From positions 334,594,302 through 334,658,301 of the forward strand of contig NC_081413.1 in the NCBI RefSeq assembly GCF_030272615.1: a stretch of 64,000 bases of DNA, read 5' to 3'. Shown in pieces: positions 33,922 to 46,029 of the stretch (position 1 is its first letter; each line of letters opens with the position of its first letter). A model generated the notes under the pieces. That model searched no databases and had not been told where the DNA came from. It saw nothing but the letters and a program-made list of their open reading frames with translations. The translations under genes were made by a program, and so were the position numbers. Source of the stretch: Cryptomeria japonica (Eukaryota > Streptophyta > Pinopsida > Cupressales > Cupressaceae).

Positions 33922-36900
33922 TGTTGGAGCAACCAAAATCTTCTTGCAAACTCAAAACAATTCAAAAATCAGAAATATGTAAACATGACTATATGAAATG
34001 TACAAATGATCCTTGCCTATAAAGAAAAGGATGAATAGGTCATAAGGTAGGAGACAAACTATGACTATCCCTCTAAGTATGAAACAAGTGTAGGAATCTA
34101 CAAACAAGTTTTGGGACACCTAGTGAGTCAACATGAGGTGAGATAAAAGTCTAAATAACCTCTAAGTTAGCTTAAATGTATTGTGAATAAAACTATACTA
34201 AGTAGGCTAAAAGATAACTAGTTTGATAATACCTCTTTTCATGCTAATATGTGAATCATCCATTCAAATACCTAGATTACATAAGTGGCATGAGAAGGGA
34301 TTTGATTGTGAAATCATTTTCCTAAAGCATATAATTTGCTAGTGATGAATATTCTATTGCAAAAATCATGACATGGATTTGACATCAAGTTTGAACATAA
34401 TATAAAGTGATTGTTGTATTTTTAGAAATGTAAAGGAACCTTTCGATACAATATGTGACACTAGTATAGAATATGATGATAATGTGTGCACCTACCTTCA
34501 ACTAGATCAATCACTTATGGATGATAACAATGATGGAATTAAAGATGGTTTCCATCTCGAGAATAAAGAACATCACCCTACTTTTCAAAACAAGTGTGGA
34601 TAATGGAGAAGGTGTGTATGAAAGAAAGTTATTAGATAAATTAGTTTAGATTGATGTTGATGTAGGGTATGCACATGTTAATCATGAAAATGGTGAACAA
34701 AAATATATATTCTTGTTTAATCTCTTGCTCTCTTCTCTATTCCTTGATTTTAAAGTTTTTGCTATTTGTTTTCATGAGGATATCATAAGCATAACTATAC
34801 ATGGCAATAAAATTATTAAAAAGGATGCTATTTGTTTGCATGAGGACATCATAAGAATAACTATCATAGTATAGATGATTAAGTTTGTCGTGAGGAGTTT
34901 TCACTTGAAGAATGTGAAGTTGGCTACCAAATAGATCCATAGTCTTTCTCATACATAGTGCACTTCAAGAGGGTCATATGAAATTATTTTTATAATAATG
35001 AATGTGCAATAAAAGATATGCTACAATTATGATTATAGTAGTATGTGTGAGATAAAAATTTGCTATAGTGAAATGTAAATAGCAATACAATTTGAAGAAT
35101 ATAGTTCTTCACACAAAATGTCTCATGGTTTAAATAGTTGTGCTAATGAGATTGTATCAACATAGATGATAGTGAGGTATGTTAGTTATTTTTTGTCTCT
35201 ACGATGAGTAAGATTTAATAAAAAAAATACCTTCATAAAGATGTACCTTCTTTTAGTATGGTAGTGTGCTGGAGTAGGAATGATTCACTTGGGTACAACA
35301 TATAGTTTGGAATAATATTGAGAAACAACAAGTTTACTAGGTCCATGATTAGTTAACTACTCAAGTCTTCTATATGATAGAGTTAAAAAAAATAATGGTT
35401 TTATGTGCATGAAATTGAGTTTCCTTGTGCAACTCAATAGGATGACAAGGCATATTTTTTATTACAATGTGAATAGGGGGTGTTTCATTTTTTCCCTAAT
35501 TCAATTGAGGAGGTTAACAAGTATTAAGAAACTATATTTGGTTTGGGATTGATCCATGTTTCCAAGTTGTGCCCCTAGTTATTATGGAATTCAATCAAGT
35601 ATCATGCCATAGTTTAAAGGCCTATATTTTGTGGTTTCTATCTAATGACAAGATTATTATGAACTTGATCTTCACTTCCTTGGTGGTAATCGTAAGATTT
35701 TACATGTGATGAAGGGGACATATTTGTTGAAGCATTGTAAAAAAAGGTATCTTTAGGTTAGGAGAAGTTGGTTTATTCAATAGAATGGTATTTGATAAAG
35801 AGAAGTAGGTCCATCCATCCTTTGTAGGGTCAACCTTAATTGTGTATAATATTTATTTTATAGCCTTCTTTTCAATGTTTATGTGTTGTCATACTAATTG
35901 GTTGTGAGTTTCCTCTTGTACATATTTTTGTTGGTTTTTGTGTGTTTTTCCCATCCCTTTTTGTTTTCATTTTTTATTAATTTTCTTAGAGATTATAGTT
36001 TCTCATGATTCTTATAAAATATCTCTATGTTAATTACCCTACTATTATTTTATTTATATGCTTGTGTGGGGTTTTCTATTGTTTGTTAGCCCTTTCCCCT
36101 ATTCAGAACCTTTGGACTTGTCCTAAAAGGAAGTTAAATATTATTTCCTTTTTAGTGATTGGAAGTGCCTCGAGAACCTACTAGACTATTGTCCAAGACT
36201 GGGAACCTTTTAAAGGTTCCCACTCAATCTTTGGTTCTTGATAACACTTTAGTTACTAATAAATCTTTGGTTCCCAATGAGATTTTATGTCTAGTAGGAT
36301 TGGGTTCCTATTTTTGTTGGGGTTCCCAACAATACTCTAAGTGTCAATACAAATGTTTAGGTGAAGCCTTTGAAGGAGTTCTAGTAAAGTAGTACATCTT
36401 TGACATTTACAAACCTAGAACCTTCATCTAAGTTTTTGAGTTACCACTCTTCCCTTAACAAGTGATAAAAGGGAATAGTTGGTAAATGAACATGAGATAA
36501 GTGTTTTATGAATCCATTCATTAAGTTATTGGTTGTTCGCAAGGAATTAACAAGTAGGAAAATATTGGAGTTTTTTAAGGAGCTAGAACTTTGAACCTTA
36601 AAAAAGGTTTATGAGTTTTTGGTCTTCCTTTAACATGAAATAAAAATAAACACGTATGTTAGGATGGACATTTTATGGTTCTTGAACACTCTCGCAAGAC
36701 CCACATACATAAAGAGAGCCTGATAATAAAGTGTATTTTTCAAATGGTTCTTGGAGCCAAATAGAATGGCATTGATCTTTATCTCTTATCTACTCACTAT
36801 TAATATAAGAAATCTCTCCCAAATACATGTGTATTAACTCCTTAATTCTCTCCATTACTTCTCCTAGCCACCTTTATACCTCCAAAAACTACTCTTCAAT

Positions 36901-37021
36901 ATGGTACATCCATTTCAAGTAAAAGTACTTTTAGACCATTGGTTTTTATATAGATATAGTGTTACTATGTATATGATATTTTTTGGTTATTTTGAGAGAG
37001 AGGTTGGTCATTGGGTGGCCA
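33922..37021. other. Old intergenic sequence, about 3.1 kb
   Basis: AT-rich, with only short open frames and no recognisable protein motif. The left part may be LTR sequence of the remnant above. There is a local imperfect duplication at 34757-34867 (GCTATTTGTTTTCATGAGGA versus GCTATTTGTTTGCATGAGGA). Nothing else is supported. Confidence 0.5.
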
Positions 37022-37026
37022 CAAAA
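37022..37026. repeat. TSD CAAAA of the 37027-43813 element (partner at 43814-43818)
   Basis: CAAAA directly precedes TGTTGGC and directly follows CCTAACA. Confidence 0.85.
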
Positions 37027-38269
37027 TGTTGGCAATATGGATGAATTGATGTTGCATTGATGTTTTGTCATTGATGTCAAAACTAGCTGTTAAGGTTGGT
37101 TACCTGCAGATAGGTTTTGGTTACCGGTAGAAGATCTTGTGTTACCGGAAGAAGAGACTATCTGTTGGACCCTTCCGACATGTTTGTATCAATGGAGTAT
37201 GTTTAATTTTATGTGTTACATGCTTCTGGAGCATGTTTTGGTCAGTTGGTATTGACTTGGTAATCGGATGCCATCACATACTCTTGTAAACCCTTACTGG
37301 CATGGGTTTAAGGTTTAACTGGCAGAGCTTTCACTAACAAATCTTGACAGGATGTATAAGTGGTGTTGGTGCGGCTTCTAGATGGAATTCAGGATGCTGG
37401 AGATGTTCTTTCATTGTGCCTCAACTGTTTGAAGACATTGCTTTGGCATGGTGGACCCAGATTAGGTCTGGTACCTATCTAGGTTATGGACCGATATCAT
37501 GTTAACGTGTTCTCTACATGTTACCGGGATGATTTATGGATTGGTTATTGTTGTTTTGGTCTCAATCCGACATGGCATATCATTATAATATTGATGTATG
37601 TAATGATCTTATTGTAATATCTTTTAGGTGACCGACCTAATTGGTTTAGGCCTTAGGTTTGGTATAAATTGATGTAAGATCTCTTTGTAGATCATAGGAG
37701 ATGGTATGTGAATGGAAATGTAATATCATATGTGAAGGATATTTGGTCAATCATAGGTGATCAAATTAGGATTAAGGAAGAGGTCAAAGGCCTCTGGTAT
37801 TGAGCTTAACCAGGACTATAATCAAGCATGGTAGATGTTATCTCTATCAGTTCATTATTCTAGATTGTTGTCCATTTATATTGAGGTGGTTATAACCTCT
37901 TTGTAGTTAGTGAGACTCTTTTGTAATGAGCAGTACGCTCTAGGCAGTGTGCCTTCTTGCATGTACAGGCCCCTCATTGTATCACATACTTTCTGCAGAA
38001 GTATCATCTGACTGTGGGTAGGCTTCCCACCGTGGTTTTTCCCTTTCTGGGTTTTCCACATAAAAATCATGGTGTTATGTGGTAAGGTTGCATTGTGTTG
38101 ATTATCTATTTTATTTAAGTTTTATTGCTTACCGGTATCTGTTTCTGCTATTCTGGCACTTAATGTTTATGTGATCCGGTTAAAGGTTATAAAGTGGTTT
38201 GATTGATATAATCTGTTAACAACTGATTCACCCCCCCCCCCTCTCATATGTTCACCGGTTATCCTAACA
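37027..38269 (+). repeat. 5' LTR of the 37027-43813 element
   Basis: 1243 bp, TGTTGGCAAT to ATCCTAACA. It carries a TATA-like TATAAAT (37663-37669, also in the 3' LTR) and ends in a C-run (CCCCCCCCCCCTCTC) before the last 30 bases. The small minus-strand frame 37876-38070 recurs in the other LTR and is not a gene. Confidence 0.9.
37663..37669 (+). promoter_or_regulatory. Candidate TATA box of the LTR promoter
   Basis: TATAAAT within GGTATAAATTGATGTAAG is conserved in the 3' LTR near 43208. Placement about mid-LTR fits a U3/R boundary just downstream. Confidence 0.45.
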
Positions 38270-38270
38270 A

Positions 38271-38283
38271 TTGGCATCAAAGC
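38271..38283 (+). other. Primer-binding site of the 37027-43813 element
   Basis: TTGGCATCAAAGC follows the LTR end after one base. It is a mutated form of TTGGTATCAGAGC, the tRNA-iMet type. Confidence 0.8.
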
Positions 38284-38327
38284 TTTGGTCCTCTTTTGCA
38301 TAATCTTATCCACTTGAGGTAGATCCT

Positions 38328-41300
38328 ATGGCATCTAAAACTTCAAATCCATCGGTAACTATTTTCAGAAGAGAAATCCCTAAGCTTGATGGAACAAATT
38401 ATGGGATATGGAAAATTTGAATGGAGACTCATCGTAGATGTCTTGGCAAGGATATTTGGGAGATCACTGAGAAAGGATACACACCTTATGATCCAGGATC
38501 TGGCAATCCTTCTCCTGCAGACCTAGACAAAAATATTGAAAATGATTGCAGAGCTAGAGAAGCCCTCTTGTGTGCACTTACTGATCAGCAAATCATTGGA
38601 TTGACTGATAGATCATCAACAAAGGTTATGTGGGATAAATTCCAAACTTTGAATGAAGGTGATCCTACTGTCAAAATTGCTAAACTTGATGGTTATTGGG
38701 TAAGATATGAAAACTTGAAGATGGAAGATAATGAAAGAATTGTTGTGCTTATGGAAAGAGTAAATGAGATTGTTATGGGAATTTAATGTTGTGGAGGATC
38801 TCTGAATGAAGATGAAATAGTTTCCAAAGTCTTGAGAGCCCTTCCACTAGCTTACAAGATGAAGGCAACTACAATTAATGAGATGAGAACAATGGCAAAC
38901 ACTTCAATTAATAGAGACATTCTGATTGAGAAATTATCTGCTTTTGAGCTTGAAGAATTTGGATCTTCTGAAGCTGTAAAGTCTGAACTTTCTTTTCATG
39001 CATCATCATCTACCAAAAAAAGTGATTGGAAAGCCTTATATGCAAAAGAATTGGAAGATATGAGGAAAGAAGATGAAGAATTTGAGCAACTTGAAGCCTT
39101 ATTGGCTAGAAGAGTGCCTAAAGGACCGACAGGAAGTAAGTATGAAGGAAAAGCACCTTTTAAATGTTTTGCATGTAATAAGATTGGTCATTTTGCATCT
39201 AGATGTCCTAAAAGGAATGCAAGATTTTAAGAGAAAGTTAAGAAATCATTTAAGCCTAATCAAAACAGATATAGATTTAAGAAAAGCAAACAGTGCTACA
39301 TAGCAGATGAGGAAGGAATAAGTGATGACTCTTAGGATGAACCATCAGCAAACTCTGCTAGTGGATCCGACAATGGAAAGGAATGGGTGTTCTATTCTTT
39401 AAAGGAAGATAAACCGGAACTGGCTATCATGAATGAAGAAAAGGTCCTAGCAGAAAAAGTTGAAGATAAGGATGAATGGGTAATTGATAGTGGATGCTTG
39501 CATCATATGACTGGAGATAAAATGAAATTTCTATCCCTGTGAGAATACAATGGCTATCGAGTTAGATTTGGAGATGACAAAGCATGTATGATCAAGTTAG
39601 AGGTATTATTTCTCTGGATGGCAAGCATAATACTGATAATGTCTATTATGTAGAAGGTTTAAAGCATAATCTCTTAAGTGTTGGTCAATTGGTGGACAAG
39701 GGTTTCCAACTTCAGTTTAAAGATAGAAAATGCAAAATCGTTAACAAAACTGGTTTGGAGATTACAACCGACACTTAGACTGGAGGTAATATCTTTCACT
39801 TGAATACTGGTAATAAGACATGTTTGATTGCTCATATTGATGAGAGTTGGTTATGGCATAAGAGGTCGTGTCATGTTAATTTTGATTGTATTGTTAAGAT
39901 TAGTTCAACAAAGGCAGTTAGAGATATACCTAAGATTATGAAGCCTCATAATCCAGTATGTAAGGAATGTCAATTGGGAAAGAAAGTTAGAACTTCTTTT
40001 AAGAGCATACATGATAAATCTAATGATGTGCTTGATTTAATTCATATCAACTTATGTGGTCCAGCAAGGACTAGAAGCTTTCAAGGTGATAGGTATTTCA
40101 TACAGATTATTGATGATTATTCTAGAATGATGTGGGTGACTTTTCTTAGGGAGAAGTCTGAAGCCTTTAAGAAATTCAAGATCTTTAAAGAAAAGGTTGA
40201 AACAAAAACTGGATTGAAAATCAAATGTCTAAGATTAGATCAAGGCGGTGAGTTCACTTCTCATGAATTTAACAATTATTGTGAGACAAATGGAATTAGG
40301 AGACAATTATCTGCACCTCGGACTCCTAAGAAGAATGGAGTAGTGGAAAGGAAGAATAGAACCATTTTGGATGCAACAAGATCTATGATGATGGAAGCCA
40401 AATTGCCTCACATCTACTGGAGAGAAGCAGTGAGTGCACCAGTCTACACGTTCAACAGAGTTCACATTCAACAGTGGAAATGATCATAACTGAACTGACA
40501 ATTCCTCAATCGGTACACGAAACTGAGATAGTTACACCAGTACAATCAAAAAATTCAACTGTGACTGATGATCAAAGCAGTGAACCTGAAGTTCAGAAGA
40601 CACCAAGGTATGTAAGATTAAATCATTATGAAGATCAAATCATTGGAGATAGGAACAAGTGAGTTATGACAAGAAGAAGACTAGAAAATGAAAAAGTATG
40701 TCTTATTTATCAAATTGAACCGACATCTATTATTGAAGCTTGTAAAGGTAAACATTGGTTAAAGGCTATGGAAGATGAATTAGATTAGATAGAAAAGAAT
40801 GAGACTTGGACTTTAGTTCCCTGGCCTAAAAATAAGAATGTTATTGAAACTAAATGGGTTCTTAGGAATAAACTGAATGAGGATGGTCAAGTTGTAAGAA
40901 ACATGGCTAGATTGGTTTGTAAAAGATATTCTCAAATGGAAGGAATTGATTATGGTGAGACATTTGCACCTATAGCTAGAATTGAAGCTGTTAGACTATT
41001 TCTGACCTATGAAACTTAAAAGAACTATAAGGTCTATCAAATGGATGTTAAATGTGTATTTTTGAATGGTGAACTTGAGGAAGAAGTATACATTGAACAA
41101 CCTGATGGATTTTCACTGACAAATGATAAAGATATGGTTTGCAGATTGAGGAAATCTTTATATAGATTGAAACAAGCTCCTAGAGCTTGGTATGCAAGGT
41201 TGGATAAATATATTTTGAAGCTTGGTTTTACTAAAGTTAGTGCTGATAGTAATTTGTATTATAAGATCACTGATGATGATATTCTGATTATTGAATTATT

Positions 41301-42252
41301 TGTTGATGATATCATTTTTGGAGGAGAAGATAAATTGTGCATGGAATTTTCTAATAATATAAAAGAATGAATTTGAAATGTCCATGATTGGGGAGATGAG
41401 ATTTTTCTTAGGTTTGCAGATTACTCAAACTAACAAAGGCATTTTTATCTGTCAAACTAAGTATCTAAGGGAATTGTTGAAGATGTTTGGTATGGATAAT
41501 TCCAAACCGGTAAGTACTCCTATGGTGACAAGTGAGAAATTATCTATCAAAGATACATCTACATCGGTAAATCCGACAAGGTATAAGTCTATGATTGGTG
41601 ACTTGTTATATCTAACTCAGACTAGACCAAATATTATGAATGCAGTAAGTATTGTTTCAAGATATCAAAGTAATCCTAAAGAAAATCATGAATGTGCAGT
41701 AAAGAGGATATTTTGATATTTGTAAGGAACAACATAATATGGCTTAGGGTATTCTAGAGATGATGATTTCACTTTATGTGCATATACTAGTTCAGATTGG
41801 GCAGGAGATACTGATGACAAGAAGAGCACTTCTGGTGGAGCTTTCTTTCTTGGAAAGAAATTGGTTTCATGGATCAGCAAAAAACATTCATGCATTTCTT
41901 TATCTACTGTAGAAGCTGAGTATGTTGCGGCAACAACTAATTGCACTCAAGTCTTGTAGATGAAGCAAATGTTGAAGGATATCAAGGTAAATTTTAGTGA
42001 ACTGGTAGTTATCTATTGTGATAACTCTGTAGCCATTGACATGTCTAAGAATCTAGTATTTCACTCTAAAATAAGCATATATCAATAAAATATAACTTTC
42101 TGAAGGACAAGGTAGAAGGAAAGGAAGTCAAACTAGTTTATGTGAACACTAAAGAGCAGATTGCAGATATATTTACCAAACAGTTGTCTAAGGAATCATT
42201 TGAGTATTTGAGAGATAGGTTAGGGGTTTTGGCCCCTCCAGTAGAGACTTGA
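38328..42252 (+). pseudogene. Broken Copia gag-pol
   Basis: From ATG at 38328 (MASKTSNPSV) to the stop at 42250-42252 (GVLAPPVET). Gag is stopped at codon 31, where the usual W is TGA, and again at 38784. Visible domains: CCHC knuckle CFACNKIGHFASRC (about 39164-39205), protease WVIDSGCLHHMTG (about 39476-39515), H/C-type pre-integrase with CKECQLG, integrase with LDQGGEF and VERKNR (about 40030-40470), reverse transcriptase with FVDDIIFGG (about 40690-41700), RNase H (about 41770-42110). Past YTFNRVHIQ the integrase C-terminal half is missing: a deletion joins it to the linker before reverse transcriptase at about 40470. A frameshift at about 41370 splits reverse transcriptase. Several stops look like C-to-T or G-to-A changes. 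Confidence 0.85.
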
Positions 42253-42566
42253 TTGATGCAGTTTGTCATCAGTCCAACACTGATGAGTGGTGCTACTACT
42301 CAGGGGGAGTAGTCAGCTTTGAGATTCAAAGGCTTACATTCTTGCTTTGATATTTTTGTTAGATTTCTAGCATTGATGTCAAAGGGGGAGAGATAGTGAT
42401 GTGAAAAAGAAATTCAGAACTTTACAGAGATATTATTCATAGGGGAAGAGTTATTGATATTCAGGAGATTGTTGGTTGTCTTCCACAGGGGGAGACTCGT
42501 TTGGCATTTTTTGGTACTTAGATGTTTTTCACATCTAGTGTTGCCATCAATGCCAAAGGGGGAGAT
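42253..42566 (+). other. 3' untranslated region with repeated polypurine tracts
   Basis: Purine runs occur at 42381-42394 (AAAGGGGGAGAGAT), about 42487-42494 (AGGGGGAG) and 42555-42566 (AAAGGGGGAGAT). The last abuts the 3' LTR and is the functional tract. Two are preceded by a similar GATGTC or AATGCC phrase, so they look like copies of one unit. Confidence 0.75.
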
Positions 42567-43813
42567 TGTTAGCAATATGGATGAATTTATTATGTGTTGC
42601 ATTGATGTTTCATTATTGATGTCAGCACTAGTTGTTATGGTTGGTTACGGGCAGACTAGTTTTGGTTACTAGTAGAAGATCTTGTTTTACCGGCAAAAGA
42701 GACTATCTGTTGGACACTTTCGATATGTTTGGATCAATGGAGTATGTTTTATTTTATGTGTTATACACTTCTGGAGAATGTTTTGGTCAGTTGGTATTGA
42801 CTTGGTAATCAGATGCCATCACACACTCTTGTAAACCCTTACCAGCATGGGTTTAAGGTTTAACCGACAAAGCTTTCACTAAGAAATCTTGATAGGATGC
42901 ATAAGTGGTGTTGGTGCTACTTCTAGATGGAATTCAGGATGCTGAAGATTTTCTTTGATCGTGCCTCAATTATTTGAAGACATTGCTTTGGTGTGGTGGA
43001 TCTAGATTAGGTCCGGTACCTATCTAGGTTATGGACCGGTATCATGTTAACGTGTTCTCTACATGTTACTGGGATGATTTATGGATTGGTTATTGTTGTT
43101 TTGGTCTCAAGCCGACATGGCATATCATTGTAATATGGATGTATGCAATGATCTTATTGTAATATCTTTTAGGTGGCCGACCTAATTGGTTTAAGCCTTA
43201 GGGTTGGTATAAATTGATGTAAGATCTCTTTGTAGGTCATAGGAGATGGTATGTGAATTTAAATGTGATATCATATGCGAAGGAGATTTTGTCGATCATA
43301 GGTGATTGAATTGGGATTAAGGAAGAGGTCAAAGGCCTCCGGTATTGAGCTTAACTAGGACTGTAATCAGGCAGGGAAGATGCTATCTCTGATAGTTCAT
43401 TATTTTGGATTCTTGTCCATTTATCTTGAGGTGCTTATAACCTCTTTGTAGTCAGTGAGACTCTTTTGTAATGGGAAGCACGCTCTAGGCAGTGTGCCTT
43501 CCTGCATGTGCAGGCCCCTTATTCTATCACATACTTTCTGCAAAAGTATAATTTGACTATGGGTAGGCTTCCCACCATGGTTTTTCTCTTTCCCAATTTT
43601 CCATGTACAAATCATGGTGTTATGTGGTATGGTTGCATTGTGCTCATTATCTATTTTATTGTTAAGTTTTATTGCTTACTGGTATCTGTTTCTGCTATTC
43701 TGATCCTTAATGTTTATGTGATCCGGTTAAAGGTTATAAAGTGGTTTGATTGATATAATCTGTTAACAACTGATTCACCACTACCTCTTATTTGTTCAGT
43801 GGTTATCCTAACA
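42567..43813 (+). repeat. 3' LTR of the 37027-43813 element
   Basis: 1247 bp, TGTTAGCAAT to ATCCTAACA, aligned throughout with the 5' LTR, with scattered substitutions. Confidence 0.9.
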
Positions 43814-43818
43814 CAAAA

Positions 43819-44195
43819 TACTAGTGACATACCAATTTGATATAGGGTAACCAAAAATGCCAATCTAGTGTGATTGATAGGGTTTTGGATAGTGAAATCA
43901 AAGGAGATTATAATTGTAAGAGGTTTTTCTTATTAATAGTAAGATAATGTTCCTTGTCACACTTGCTAAGACAAATTTAATATTGATTTAGATGAGTGTG
44001 ACAAAATTCTTAAAACATTGCAAGCCTTTTATTGATCTTCCTCACTTTATGTATGTATATATGTAGATATGCTATGGAATTTTAAGCATGGTTTGTCAAA
44101 AAAATTATAATACTTATTATATGAAGATACATAACTCACTATTCTTTGGTTATAATTTATTTTTTCCTAATTAACAATATTTCCCAATGAATAAG
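43819..44195. other. Spacer between two Copia elements
   Basis: 377 bp of AT-rich sequence with no open frame, repeat match or signal that I recognise. It is the old target sequence between two insertions. Confidence 0.6.
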
Positions 44196-44200
44196 GGACC
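44196..44200. repeat. TSD GGACC of the 44201-53045 element (partner at 53046-53050)
   Basis: GGACC directly precedes TGTTGGTATT and directly follows GTCCATCA. Confidence 0.9.
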
Positions 44201-45954
44201 TGTTGGTATTAAGTTGTCATTGATGTCAACCGGTATTGCCAGTTACCAGTAGAGTGTGTCAACCAGTATGAAGAAGAGAAGTATAATCGGTATGAAGATG
44301 ATTGAACTGGCATAAAGAAGAGAAGTATGTTATGAGTTGGCAGATGATACCACCTATATGAAGTGAGATATAGGAGTGAGTTGGCATGCTTGAGTTATAA
44401 CTGGTAAGGCATAAACCGGTATGAAGGTTGGTTGTTTGTTTGTGATGAAGAGGTGGAATGTTGATGAATAACAACAACACCTGGTGAGATGAACATGAAG
44501 AATGACATGAAGTCATACTAGAAGGCAAGATGAATTGTCAGGATGATGTGTTGTCAGTAAGAGTGATTGATTAGTCTGTTGGTCATACTGGTAAGGTTCT
44601 ACCGGTAGAAGGGTTTTCCAATTGTTCATGTTTGAACTGACCCTATGTCGGTGAAATTGAATATATGTTGATGTGTCTTCTATGGACTTGAGGTGGAAAA
44701 CATGCAGAGGTCGATGAAATATTCATTGGCATGGTTGTCTATGTAGTAGGTGGTCATTAAATGATAAAATTGCAAATCATGGGTTGATCACAGACTAATG
44801 TGACTTGAGGAAGAACAAACGATAGAGAATGATCAAGTAGTTGCTATCATTTTGATCAAGGCACGAAATCCGATTGTAGATTGACCTTCAGTTAGAAACA
44901 GCTGGGTGAAACGAGGTCGACAAAGATCAAGGTCGTAAAGAAGGGTAAAGTTTTTTATTTGTAGAAAACATGTATTAGATGAATAAAAGCATGTACAAAT
45001 GCATCTCCCCAAAGTAGGTGAGTGATCCAAGGAAGATCGAATCGCATTGGATACGGATTTGATTGAAGGAAAGAAACCCTAACCACCTGAAGTTTGAATT
45101 GTTTTTTTTGCGGGAAGACTTGCTTACAAATATACAAGTCTAAATTGATGAGGTTGTTGTTGAATGTGATGTGATGATGCTGGAAAATGAAACTAAGGCA
45201 GAAAAGATTGTTTGAGTGATAAACAAGAAAAATATTAAGTGACTGTGTGTTGAAGAAGAAACAGGTAAGGTGTGTGTGATCCGATAGAGAACAAACTGAC
45301 AGAAATAGAACCTGGCAAAGTGTGGGCAAGTGTGAAGTGAATCCAACAGTCAGAGGGAGAGAAGTTTCAATAGAGTAAAGACCAGCATAAAGACAATGTT
45401 GCAGTGTGTCAGGAGGTATACAAACCTGTAAGATTGAAACCGGTAGAGAAGAATATTGGAGGGTTGCAAAACTTCATTTGCAACAGAGAATTTACTTATG
45501 TATTTGAATTTTCATATTGTCTTTACTAAGTAGGTGCTTAGTGTAGGGGTTGTAGCTCCTTTAGGTTGTAGCCTATAAATTGTTCAGGGGTTGGTTCTCC
45601 TTTGAGTTGGTGCTCATAAATCAAGGGTTGGTGCTCCTTGGGTTGGTGCCCTAAATTATAATCAGATCATTTTCATTATGAGGTTGGATTGGAGCAAAAG
45701 ATCTCCAACAGCTATTCTCATCGAGGTTTTTCCCACATTGGGTTTTCCTTGTATTTCTGGTGTTATGTGATGCATTCTTGTCTATGTGTTATTTTGATGT
45801 TATAGAAAATCCTTTCACACACTTAGTTTGCATTGTTTGGCTTACTGGTCAGCACTCTGTCTATTTTATATAGTATCGATATATCCCTAATTAGAAAAGA
45901 AAGTGTTTAAATCACTGATTCACCCTCCCTCTCAGTGATCCATTGTGTCCAACA
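44201..45954 (+). repeat. 5' LTR of the 44201-53045 element
   Basis: 1754 bp, TGTTGGTATT to GTCCAACA. It is about 200 bp longer than the 3' LTR because 44280-44475 has no counterpart there. It contains GGTTGGTGCTCC tandem words near 45540-45655. Confidence 0.9.
45540..45655 (+). repeat. Tandem GGTTG-T/G-GCTCCTT words in the LTR
   Basis: GGTTGTAGCTCC, GGTTGTAGCC, GGTTGGTTCTCC, GTTGGTGCTC, GGTTGGTGCTCC and GGTTGGTGCCC follow each other every 18-30 bp. The 3' LTR (about 52645-52750) has a different number and order, so the array is unstable. Confidence 0.75.
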
Positions 45955-45955
45955 A

Positions 45956-45967
45956 TTGGTATCAGAG
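45956..45967 (+). other. Primer-binding site of the 44201-53045 element
   Basis: TTGGTATCAGAG, one base after the LTR end: the tRNA-iMet type. Confidence 0.9.
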
Positions 45968-46029
45968 TGTAGGTGCCCTGTTTTGTCAAAGCATTCCCTA
46001 GCTTGGGTATATCTTGTCAAGTGTTCACA

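Larger units (their letters stand above)
37027..43813 (+). mobile_element. Complete but inactive Copia element (6787 bp)
   Basis: LTRs 37027-38269 and 42567-43813, a primer-binding site at 38272, gag-pol in Copia order, and a polypurine tract at 42555-42566, all inside CAAAA. The coding region has several stops and frame changes and a deletion after the integrase core, so it cannot act on its own. The LTR start (TGTTGGCAATATGG...CATTGATGTC) resembles that of the neighbour at 44201, suggesting related lineages. Confidence 0.9.

Noticed and set aside
36159-36392. 77-codon frame in old intergenic sequence
   Set aside because: No motif, repeated short words (TTGGTTC, GGTTCCCA), and no neighbouring coding sequence.
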